Source: AA29 sp041481445 (GTDB lineage: Bacteria; Acidobacteriota; Vicinamibacteria; Fen-336). Taken from it: 34,746 nucleotides of DNA. The position numbers and the translations under genes are program-made. The notes beneath the pieces were generated by a model. The model ran no database searches. It saw only the letters and a program-made list of their open reading frames with translations, and was not told the DNA's origin. Of this stretch, positions 22,839-29,824 are shown in pieces; position 1 is the stretch's first letter, and every line of letters begins with the position of its first letter. The stretch spans positions 1-34,746 of the forward strand of contig JBGPBV010000066.1 in the NCBI GenBank assembly GCA_041481445.1, written 5' to 3'.

Positions 22839-23474
22839 TCAGTGGGCGGGAGCGGCGCCCCAGAGGTCCTTGAGCCGCTGGTCACGCCCGCAGTTGAGCC
22901 GGTAGAACTTGTAGCGGAAGGAGTTCTTCAGGTAGTAGTCCTGGTGGTAGTCCTCCGCGGCGTAGAAGGCGCCGGCGGGCACGATCTGCGTCACGATCTT
23001 CTTGTTCTTGAGGGTACCCGCGGCCTCGATGTCCTTCCGGGACTGCTCGGCCTGCTGTCGTTGCTGGTCGTCGTGGTAGAAGATCGCGGTGCGGTACTGG
23101 TTCCCGCGGTCGCAGAACTGGCCCCCCCCGTCCGTGGGATCGACGTTGTGCCAGAAGACGTCGAGGAGCTGCGCGTACGAGACCTTCGCGGGGTCGTAGA
23201 CGACTTCCACCGACTCCGCGTGCCCGGTGCTCCCGGAGGAGACCTCCTCGTAGCTCGGGTCCTTGACGCTGCCCCCCGTGTAGCCGGAGGTCGTGGAGAC
23301 CACGCCCGCCACGCGGTCGAACGGCCCCTCCATGCACCAGAAGCAGCCGCCGGCGAACGTCGCCCTGGCCAGGCCGGGCGGGGGCGGGCCGGTCGGAGCG
23401 CCGCCGGCCGCGCGTGGGCCGGCCGTGGTCATCACGATCGCGGCCACCATCAGGGTGTGAAATCTCTTCAACAT
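22839..23474 (-). CDS. msrA: peptide-methionine (S)-S-oxide reductase MsrA, exported form
   Basis: A 211-aa MsrA with a signal peptide (residues 1-25, 'AAIVMTTAGPRAAGGA'). The catalytic motif is 'GGCFWCMEGPF' with C44; C47 is a second cysteine in the motif. 'SGYTGGSVKDPSYEEVSSG' and 'DYHQDYYLKN' are family signatures, and the C-terminal 'RLNCGRD' carries a possible resolving Cys. The ATG at 23474 has GAGGAG about 10-12 nt upstream on this strand; the longer reading from 23657 overlaps the divergent msrA and hides the signal. It would repair oxidised methionine in envelope proteins. It is divergent from a second, dissimilar msrA that lacks a signal peptide. Confidence 0.94.
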   Translation of the reverse strand: MLKRFHTLMVAAIVMTTAGPRAAGGAPTGPPPPGLARATFAGGCFWCMEGPFDRVAGVVSTTSGYTGGSVKDPSYEEVSSGSTGHAESVEVVYDPAKVSYAQLLDVFWHNVDPTDGGGQFCDRGNQYRTAIFYHDDQQRQQAEQSRKDIEAAGTLKNKKIVTQIVPAGAFYAAEDYHQDYYLKNSFRYKFYRLNCGRDQRLKDLWGAAPAH

Positions 23475-23552
23475 CGCTCGCGCGCTCCTCGGGCCGGAAC
23501 AGCCGGTCCCCCAGCAACGATATCGCATGCAGGAGGCCTCTCCTTCCCGGGC

Positions 23553-23573
23553 TAGCATTGGGGAGGGAGGATC
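23553..23573 (+). promoter_or_regulatory. -10-like TAGCAT and strong Shine-Dalgarno of the second msrA
   Basis: TAGCAT (23553-23558) is followed by GGGGAGGGAGG, ending 8-9 nt before the ATG at 23579. This fixes the start of the cytoplasmic msrA and sits in the 104-bp divergent region. Confidence 0.4.
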
Positions 23574-23578
23574 GCGAC

Positions 23579-24223
23579 ATGTTCCAGAAGCCCAGCGCGC
23601 TGCCAAGGCCGGAGGAGGCCCTGCCCGGCCGGTCCGACCGCATGCCGATCCCGGCACGGCACTACGTCAACGGCGCTCCCCTCGAGGGCCGCGGGCCCGG
23701 CCTGGAGGAGGCGGTGTTCGGGATGGGCTGCTTCTGGGGCGCCGAGCGCCTCTTCTGGACGAGGCCCGGCGTCGTGAGCACCGCGGTGGGCTACGCGGGA
23801 GGGCTCACGCCCAATCCGACCTACCGCGAGGTGTGCTCGGGCCGCACCGGCCACGCCGAGGTCGTGCGCGTCGTCTTCGATCCCGCCCGCGTGCGCTACG
23901 AGGATCTGCTGCGCGTGTTCTGGGAAGGGCACGACCCCACGCAGGGCATGCGCCAGGGGAACGACGTGGGGACGCAGTACCGCTCGGCGATCTACGTCCA
24001 CGGCGACGAGCAGCGGCGCGCGGCCGAGGCCTCGCGCGAGTCGTACCAGAAGGTGCTGACCGGCGCCGGCTACGGGCCGATCACGACCGAGATCGCGCCC
24101 GCTCCCGAGTTCTACTTCGCCGAGGACTACCACCAGCAGTACCTGGCCAAGAACCCGGGCGGCTACTGCGGCCACGGGGGCACCGGCGTGTCCTGCCCCG
24201 TCGGAGTGGTCGCCGCGCGGTAG
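23579..24223 (+). CDS. msrA: peptide-methionine (S)-S-oxide reductase MsrA, cytoplasmic long form
   Basis: A 214-aa MsrA of the E. coli-like long type. Its N-terminal arm has 'EEALPGRSDRMPIPARHYVNG', close to the known ALPGR arm. The active-site Cys is C51 in 'GMGCFWGAERLFW'. Resolving cysteines C197 and C206 lie in 'GYCGHGGTGVSCP'. No signal peptide, so it works in the cytosol with thioredoxin. The longer open frame from 23414 runs into the divergent msrA and was rejected; the strong ribosome site fixes 23579. The two MsrA proteins share only the core motifs, which argues for separate ancestry rather than a recent tandem duplication. It converges on the ketopantoate reductase-like gene with a 9-bp gap. 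Confidence 0.94.
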   Translation: MFQKPSALPRPEEALPGRSDRMPIPARHYVNGAPLEGRGPGLEEAVFGMGCFWGAERLFWTRPGVVSTAVGYAGGLTPNPTYREVCSGRTGHAEVVRVVFDPARVRYEDLLRVFWEGHDPTQGMRQGNDVGTQYRSAIYVHGDEQRRAAEASRESYQKVLTGAGYGPITTEIAPAPEFYFAEDYHQQYLAKNPGGYCGHGGTGVSCPVGVVAAR

Positions 24224-24232
24224 AGGCGGCCC

Positions 24233-25183
24233 TCAGACGGACGATACGGCCGGGGCGGCTCCGCGGGCGTGGTTCTCCGAAGGGAGCAGGCTCGCGTAGA
24301 GGAACGCGCTCGCGGGCACGGGAACGCCCGCGGGTGCGGCCAGGCGGACGACGGCGCCGATCTGGTACTCCAGCTCGGAGGGCCGGCCCTCCAGGATGTC
24401 GCGCTGCATCGAGGCCGTCGCCTCCGGCGGCATGGCGTCGACGATGGCGAGGGTCCGCGTCACCGCGTCGTCGGGCAGGGCCACGCCCCGCGCGCGGGCG
24501 AGCGTGAAGACCTCCTGCATCGCGTCCGCGAGCAGGGCGGCAGTGGGGGGCACGGAGCGGAACGCGCCCACGGGCCGCCGCGTGACGGCCCCGACCGCGC
24601 TCACGGGCGCGATGAAGAGGAACTTCTCCCAGAGCGCGACGGAGACGTCCGCCGGCACCACCGCCGCCACGCCCTGGGCCGACGCGAACGCCTCCCGCAG
24701 CGCGGCCACGCGCGCGCTGGCCCGTCCGTCCCACTCGGCGAACTCGATATGGGGCGGGATGCCCGCGTGCCGGATGCGACCGGGTCCGGCCACGTAGCTC
24801 ATGATGCGGCAGAGGCCGCCGAGCACGCGCGGCGCCCCGACCACCTGGGCCAGCTCGTCGGCCGCCTCGACACCGTTCTGCAACGGGACCACGAAGGTGT
24901 CCGGGCCGAGCAGGGGCGCAAGCGCGGACGCCGCCTCGCGCACCTGCCAGGCCTTCACGCCGACCAGGACGGCCTCCACCGGCCCGACGTCGCGGGGATC
25001 CGCCGCCGCCTCCACCGGACGCACGACGAAATCTCCGGCCACGCTCTCCACCGCGAGACCGTCGCGCCGGAGGGCCTCGAGGTGCGCCCCGCGGGCGACG
25101 AAGGCCACGCGGTGACCGGCCTGGGCGAGCCGGCCGCCGAAGTAGCCGCCCACGCCTCCCGCCCCCACGACGGCGATCCGCAT
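24233..25183 (-). CDS. panE: 2-dehydropantoate 2-reductase (ketopantoate reductase) family protein
   Basis: A 316-aa NADPH-dependent reductase of the PanE/ApbA family. The Rossmann loop is 'VVGAGGVGGYFG' (5-16). K77 in 'VGVKAWQ', 'LQNGVE' (101-106) and K187 in 'ALWEKFLFIA' match the conserved lysine and asparagine positions. The C-terminal 'SMQRDILEGRPSELEYQIG' helix motif is the family's substrate signature. The likely reaction is ketopantoate to pantoate for coenzyme A synthesis. Bacteria often carry several paralogues with other 2-keto substrates, and no other pan gene is nearby, so the symbol is tentative. The ATG at 25183 has TAACCT 7 nt upstream and no ribosome site. It shares a 58-bp divergent region with roxA. 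Confidence 0.85.
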   Translation of the reverse strand: MRIAVVGAGGVGGYFGGRLAQAGHRVAFVARGAHLEALRRDGLAVESVAGDFVVRPVEAAADPRDVGPVEAVLVGVKAWQVREAASALAPLLGPDTFVVPLQNGVEAADELAQVVGAPRVLGGLCRIMSYVAGPGRIRHAGIPPHIEFAEWDGRASARVAALREAFASAQGVAAVVPADVSVALWEKFLFIAPVSAVGAVTRRPVGAFRSVPPTAALLADAMQEVFTLARARGVALPDDAVTRTLAIVDAMPPEATASMQRDILEGRPSELEYQIGAVVRLAAPAGVPVPASAFLYASLLPSENHARGAAPAVSSV

Positions 25184-25190
25184 CCAGGAC

Positions 25191-25196
25191 AGGTTA
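25191..25196 (-). promoter_or_regulatory. -10-like TAACCT seven nucleotides before the panE-like start (leaderless candidate)
   Basis: Minus-strand TAACCT, then GTCCTGG, then the ATG at 25183. The spacing fits a transcript that begins at the start codon. Confidence 0.38.
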
Positions 25197-25216
25197 CCAA
25201 GGATCCCTGGCCGCGC

Positions 25217-25222
25217 TATCAT
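25217..25222 (+). promoter_or_regulatory. -10-like TATCAT of the roxA-type gene
   Basis: TATCAT lies 19 nt before the ATG at 25242 in the 58-bp divergent region. It sits about 20 bp from the oppositely oriented TAACCT box, so the two promoters probably interfere. Confidence 0.35.
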
Positions 25223-25241
25223 CCGCGGCCGGCACACGGCC

Positions 25242-26474
25242 ATGCCCCTCCCTCTCCTCGGCGGCCTGAGCCCCGGCGCGTTCCTCCGGCGTCACTGGCA
25301 GAAGCGCCCCCTGCTCGTGCGCGGCGCCATCCCCGGCTTCCGCGATCCGATCACGCCCGCGGGCCTGCTCGACCTGGCCGCCCGCCCCGGCGTCGAGTCG
25401 CGGCTGGTCCTGGGCCGCGGCGGCCGTCGGCCGTGGCAGGTGGTGCCGGGGCCGCTGCCCCGCGCGCTGCGCCGCCGGCTGGCGCCGTCGCACTGGACGG
25501 TGCTCGTGCAGGGCGTGGACGCGCACGTGCCCGCGGTGGCCGACATCGTCGAGCGCTTCGACTTCCTTCCCCGCTGGCGCGTGGACGACGTCATGATCAG
25601 CCTGGCCGCACCCCAGGGATCGGTCGGGCCCCACGTGGACAGCTACGACGTGTTCCTCCTGCAGGGGCGCGGCCGCCGCCGGTGGCGGATCGCGCGGCGC
25701 TTCGAGGAGGCCTGCCGGACGGGCCTGGACCTGCGGATCCTGCGGCGATTCCGGGCGGAGGACGAGTGGGTGCTCGGCCCCGGCGACATGCTCTACCTTC
25801 CACCGGGCGTGGCCCATCACGGCATCGCCCTCGAGGAGTGCCTCACCTACTCGATCGGGTTCCGCGCCCCCGCCGAGGCCGACCTCGTCGCCGCGTTCCT
25901 CCATCGCCTGGTCGGCGCCGCCGACCGACAGCGGCTCTATCGCGATCCCGACCTCGCGGCCGCCCGTGAGCCCGGCGAGATCTCCCCCGCCGCCCTGGCC
26001 CGCCTGCGTGCGATCGTGGTGCGCGGGGCGACGGTGAGGACGGACGAGTTCGTCCGCTTCGCCGGCGAGCACCTCACCGAGGCCCGCGCGGACGGCCCGA
26101 AGCGGCCGCGCCGGGTGGAGGCCGTCGTCCTGGGCCGCGCCCTCCGCACGGGCGCCTGGCTGGAGCGACGTCTGGGCGCTCGGGTCGCCTTCGTCCGCCG
26201 GGGACGAGGCGCGGTGCTCTTCGCGGACGGCCGGGCCTGGCCCCTGCCCGCGCCCCTGGCCGCGGCCGCCCCCGTCCTCACGAGGCGCCGCCGCGTCCGC
26301 GGACAGGCCCTCGTCCCGCTCTTGCGCCGGGCGGGCCTGCTGGACCTGCTGGCCGCGCTCGTCAGCGCCCGCGTCTTCCGCCTGGTGCGTCCGCGCGCCG
26401 CCGGCGGATCCTCTCGAGGGCGTCCTCGAAATCGCGCGGGAGCGGGCTCGCCACGGAGAGCGGGCTCCCGGTGA
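25242..26474 (+). CDS. roxA: ribosomal protein uL16 3-hydroxylase RoxA/YcfD-type (JmjC-cupin 2OG oxygenase)
   Basis: A 410-aa 2OG-Fe(II) oxygenase that aligns by eye with E. coli YcfD/RoxA along its length. Shared landmarks include 'FLRRHWQKRPLLVRGA', 'WRVDDVMIS' and the HxD motif H131-x-D133 in 'GPHVDSYDVFLLQG'. Others are 'RRRWRI', 'GPGDMLYLPPGVAHHG' with the second iron His H192, and 'YSIGFRAP'. A dimerisation region and winged-helix C-terminus follow, ending near 'SARVFRLVRP'. About 28 further basic residues (Gly/Arg/Ser-rich) run on past the usual end, over the 3' end of the convergent pseudouridine synthase gene. RoxA hydroxylates Arg81 of ribosomal protein uL16 in E. coli. The target here is inferred by homology. 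Confidence 0.88.
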   Translation: MPLPLLGGLSPGAFLRRHWQKRPLLVRGAIPGFRDPITPAGLLDLAARPGVESRLVLGRGGRRPWQVVPGPLPRALRRRLAPSHWTVLVQGVDAHVPAVADIVERFDFLPRWRVDDVMISLAAPQGSVGPHVDSYDVFLLQGRGRRRWRIARRFEEACRTGLDLRILRRFRAEDEWVLGPGDMLYLPPGVAHHGIALEECLTYSIGFRAPAEADLVAAFLHRLVGAADRQRLYRDPDLAAAREPGEISPAALARLRAIVVRGATVRTDEFVRFAGEHLTEARADGPKRPRRVEAVVLGRALRTGAWLERRLGARVAFVRRGRGAVLFADGRAWPLPAPLAAAAPVLTRRRRVRGQALVPLLRRAGLLDLLAALVSARVFRLVRPRAAGGSSRGRPRNRAGAGSPRRAGSR

Positions 26475-27222
26475 CCGGGTGCCGCAGATCGAGGCGGGCC
26501 GCGTGGAGCATGACGCGCGGTGCCGCCCGCGCGTCCCCGCCGTAGTCGCCGTCCCCCAGGATGGGCAGGCCCGCGCCCGCCAGATGGATGCGGATCTGGT
26601 GCTTGCGGCCCGTCCGCGGACGTGCCTGGACGAGCAGGCCGCCCGGCCCGGCCTCCAGGAGCGCGAAGTCGGTCAGGGCCGCCTTGTCGTCCACGCGCCA
26701 GGCGGCGGGCGGGAGCCGCGCCGGCCGCCCCGTGAGCGCGAGGTAGGTCTTCTCCACCGTGCGGCCCTGGAACTGCGCGGCCACCGCGGCATTGGCGGCG
26801 GGGTCCTTCACGAAGAGCACGACCCCCGACGTGTCACGGTCGAGGCGCTGGTGGACGCCGAGCGCAGCCCGGGAGCGACCGTGACCGCGGCGCGAGGCGA
26901 GCAGGCGCTCGACGAGCCCCACGAGGTGCGGCCGCCGGGGATCCGCCGTGGCCACGGTGGGCAGCCGCGGCGGCTTGTCGACGGCGATGAGGACGTCGTC
27001 CTCGTAGAGCACACGCGCGGCCTCGAGGGCCGCGGGCTCCGCCGGGCGCCGTACCAGCTCGGGACGCACGGTGACGTCCAGGGGCGTGCCCGCCTCGAGC
27101 ACGCGGCCGGGGGCGCGCAGCGGCCGGCCGCGCAGACGCAGGGCGCCGGCCATGATCAGCCGCCGCACCGCCGCCCGCGCGGGCGGCTCCCCCAGGATCC
27201 CGGCCAGCCACTCCTGAGCCAC
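26362..27222 (-). CDS. RluA/RluD-family RNA pseudouridine synthase
   Basis: A 286-aa protein. The catalytic motif is 'HQRLDRDTSGVVLF' with the family Asp at D128. An N-terminal S4-like segment ('VRRLIMAGALRLRGRPLRAPGRVLEAG') and 'IAVDKPPRLPTV', 'KTYLAL' and 'RTGRKHQIRIHL' complete the RluA pattern. It isomerises uridine to pseudouridine in 23S rRNA or tRNA; the exact site cannot be read. The start is GTG 27222. No ATG, GTG or TTG occurs in frame between it and the upstream gene, although in-frame residues 'GRRLDD' just before it resemble the S4 start, so a CTG at 27231 is possible. Its last 113 bp overlap the 3' end of roxA in antisense. Confidence 0.88.
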   Translation of the reverse strand: MAQEWLAGILGEPPARAAVRRLIMAGALRLRGRPLRAPGRVLEAGTPLDVTVRPELVRRPAEPAALEAARVLYEDDVLIAVDKPPRLPTVATADPRRPHLVGLVERLLASRRGHGRSRAALGVHQRLDRDTSGVVLFVKDPAANAAVAAQFQGRTVEKTYLALTGRPARLPPAAWRVDDKAALTDFALLEAGPGGLLVQARPRTGRKHQIRIHLAGAGLPILGDGDYGGDARAAPRVMLHAARLDLRHPVTGSPLSVASPLPRDFEDALERIRRRRADAPGGRRGR

Positions 27223-27311
27223 GTCGTCCAGGCGGCGGCCCGCCTGCCGGGGGCCGGTGACGAGGCGATGGACTCGCGGCGTGGAATCCGGGCGCGAACG
27301 GCGGCCGCGGC

Positions 27312-29792
27312 TCAGCGGGCGCGCGGGGCCGGGGCGGCCGGCGGCCGGTCGCGGAAGAAGCGGTCGCAGGCGGAGCGGAAGCGCTGCTCGAGAGCGGTCC
27401 CCGCCTCACCGGGCAGCGGCGGCAGCCGGCGCCACGACGCCTGCGCGGCCTTGACCTCCTCGACCTCCGCCCGCCGGCGCGCCTCCGCCTCGCCACGGCC
27501 GCCCATGGTGTTGGTGGCCAGTGCCTCCTTGAGCCGTCGCGCGAGGTCCTGACCCGAGAGGGCGGAGGTGGGCGGCTCCGCCTTGGCGAGCAGGGACTCG
27601 ACACGGGCCAGGAGCTTCTCCCGGCGCAGGCGGCCGGCCTCCGGATCGAGGTCGGTGCCACGGAAGGCCTCGGGCCAGGCGGCCACCGCGCGGTCGCGGG
27701 CGGCCGAGATGCGCGCGGCCAGGGCCTCCTCGTCGCTCGCCCCGACCGGCGGCCCCTGCCGGGCCTTCGTCATCGCCTTCTGGAGCTCTTCGGCCGCGCT
27801 CGGCGGGGCCTCCCCGGTGCCCGCCGCCGCCACCAGCGCCTCGAGCTCCTTCACCGCGGCCTCGCGCTGCTCCAGGCGGGCCTGCCGCTCCACCTCGTCA
27901 CGGTGCTTGTAGCGGTCGAAGAACGCGTCGCAGGCCTTGCGGAAGCGCTGCCAGACCGCCTCCGAGCGGTCGCGCCGCACCGGCCCGACCGTCTTCCACT
28001 CCGCCTGGAGCTTGCGGATCTCGGCCGCGGTGCCCTCCCAGTCCGTGGAGGACGCCACCTGCTCCGCGCGCTCGCACAGCCCCTGCTTCTTCACCATGTT
28101 GGCCGACCACTCGTGCTTGCGCTTCTTGAGGTCCTCCTGGCGGCGCGAGAAGAACCGGTCGCAGGCGGCCCGGAACCGCTTCCAGACCGCGTCCGCGGCC
28201 TTGCGGGGCGCGGGCCCGATCTCCTTCCACCGCGCCTGCAGGGCCTTGAGCTCCTCGCTGGCCTTGATCCACTCCGTGGAGTCGGCCAGGCCCTCCGCCT
28301 TCGTGCACAGCTCCTGCTTGAGGCGGAGGTTCTCGCCCTCGCGCGCCGCCTTCTCCGCGAAGTGGGCGTCGAGCTTCTCCTTGATCGGTGCGCGCGCGGC
28401 CTGGTAGCGCTGGCGGAGCGACGTGGCCTCGTCGCGGGGCGCGATCTTGACCTCGGCCCAGCGTCCGTCGAGCGTGCGCAGCTCCTTCGCCGCCTTCTCG
28501 AGATCGGTCTCCGCGGCCAGGGCCTCCATGCGGCGGCACAGCTCCTCCTGGACGGCGGCGTTCCCCCACCGGCTCCACTCCTCCGCCTCGCGCGCCTCCT
28601 GCGCCCGCGCGAAGAGGGAGGCCCGGGCCTCCCGGAGCTGGCGGGCCAGCTTGGGCGGGAGCGTCGCGAGGTCGTCGTGCGGGAGCCTCGCCTCGCGCAG
28701 CGCGACCTCGGCATCGCGGAGCACGAACGGCTTGGTCTCCACGAGCGCAGTCAGCCGCGCGCACAGGGCCTCGGCCTGCGTGATGCGCTCCTTGCGGTCG
28801 GTCCGCAGGCGGGGAGCGAGGCTCGGCCCCTCTTCCGTCCTGGCGTCCGGAGCGGCGGTCGCGTCGCCCTCCTCCGGCGCGCCGGCCTGGGCGTCGTGCG
28901 CGGTCTCCGCCGCGGCCGGCGCGTCCGCCGGCCCCGTCTCCGGAGTGGCCGGCGCGTCCAACACCGCCTCCGCCGTCACGTCCGGCGCGGCGCTCGCCTC
29001 GGGAGCCGCGCTGGCCTCGCTCTCCCCCGCCACCGTGTCGTCCGTCGTGTCACCCGTCGTCGTGTCCTCGCCTGCGCCGGCCATGGCCTCCTCGTCGACC
29101 CCCGTGGATCCGTCCTGCCCCGCCACCTCATCGCCCGCCTCGCCGGCGGACGTCGATTCCGCCGGAGCCAGGAGAGCCAGCCTCTCCCGCGCCCGCCGCG
29201 CCGCCGCCTTGTGGCGCGCTCGCGCCGCCACGCCGTTCAGGGCGTCGACGTCCTCGATGCGGTCCGCGGCGGCCACCGCGGCGTCCTTGTGCTCGCACCG
29301 GGCCGCGATCTCCGCGAGCACCGAGGGCTCGGTCACCCCCGCCACCGCCTGCAGGCGCAGGGCAGGATCGGACGAGGTCCGGGCCACGCGCGCCAGGGCG
29401 TGCGGATCGCGCAGCCGCCCGACCGCGGACGCCCGCACGCTGGCCTGCGCCGCCCCCAGCGCGATCGACGTCAGGTGCCGCCCGTCCGTCAGGGCGGCCG
29501 TGGCCGCGATGGCCGCCGCCTCGTCCGCCCCCAGGGCGAGCGCGGCCAGCGCCGAGGCGGCCTTCTCGCGCACGACCGGGTCGGCGTCCCCGGAGGCGAT
29601 CGTGGCCAGCACCTCGGCCCCGGAAAGACGGCGCAGGGCGGCGCGCCGCACCAGGGGGTCGGGGTCCTCGCGCGCGATCTGGGCCAGCCGCTCCTGCTCC
29701 TCGGCCGGGATCTCGCGGACCCCTTCCGCACGGACCTTCGGGTCCGGGTCTTCCCAGCGGGGGCGGCGGCGGAGACGATCGAGGAGGGCCAT
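27312..29792 (-). CDS. HEAT-repeat and DUF349 protein
   Basis: An 826-aa predicted cytosolic protein. Residues about 1-200 are HEAT-like helical repeats ('EDPDPLVRRAALRRL', 'GDADPVVREKAASAL', 'SDPALRLQAVAGV'). Residues about 210-330 are a disordered, acidic Ala/Thr/Glu/Asp-rich linker. From 330 on are several DUF349 units, marked by repeated 'RWKEIGP', 'EWKTVGP' and 'RF(R)xACDxFF' signatures at three to four positions, with heavily charged helices. HEAT plus DUF349 is a known but uncharacterised combination; the function is unknown. The start ATG at 29792 lies 32 bp after the Rieske stop, and a TACGAT (29817-29822) sits in that gap. The RluA gene follows 89 bp downstream. A longer frame to 30728 belongs to the Rieske gene's antisense-free shadow and was not used. 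Confidence 0.85.
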   Translation of the reverse strand: MALLDRLRRRPRWEDPDPKVRAEGVREIPAEEQERLAQIAREDPDPLVRRAALRRLSGAEVLATIASGDADPVVREKAASALAALALGADEAAAIAATAALTDGRHLTSIALGAAQASVRASAVGRLRDPHALARVARTSSDPALRLQAVAGVTEPSVLAEIAARCEHKDAAVAAADRIEDVDALNGVAARARHKAAARRARERLALLAPAESTSAGEAGDEVAGQDGSTGVDEEAMAGAGEDTTTGDTTDDTVAGESEASAAPEASAAPDVTAEAVLDAPATPETGPADAPAAAETAHDAQAGAPEEGDATAAPDARTEEGPSLAPRLRTDRKERITQAEALCARLTALVETKPFVLRDAEVALREARLPHDDLATLPPKLARQLREARASLFARAQEAREAEEWSRWGNAAVQEELCRRMEALAAETDLEKAAKELRTLDGRWAEVKIAPRDEATSLRQRYQAARAPIKEKLDAHFAEKAAREGENLRLKQELCTKAEGLADSTEWIKASEELKALQARWKEIGPAPRKAADAVWKRFRAACDRFFSRRQEDLKKRKHEWSANMVKKQGLCERAEQVASSTDWEGTAAEIRKLQAEWKTVGPVRRDRSEAVWQRFRKACDAFFDRYKHRDEVERQARLEQREAAVKELEALVAAAGTGEAPPSAAEELQKAMTKARQGPPVGASDEEALAARISAARDRAVAAWPEAFRGTDLDPEAGRLRREKLLARVESLLAKAEPPTSALSGQDLARRLKEALATNTMGGRGEAEARRRAEVEEVKAAQASWRRLPPLPGEAGTALEQRFRSACDRFFRDRPPAAPAPRAR

Positions 29793-29816
29793 GCCCGGGG
29801 ACTCTCGAAGCGCCCT

Positions 29817-29822
29817 ATCGTA
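29817..29822 (-). promoter_or_regulatory. -10-like TACGAT before the HEAT-DUF349 gene
   Basis: Minus-strand TACGAT lies next to the Rieske stop codon and 24 nt before the ATG at 29792. It could allow independent transcription of the downstream gene. No -35 was recognised. Confidence 0.25.
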
Positions 29823-29824
29823 GC

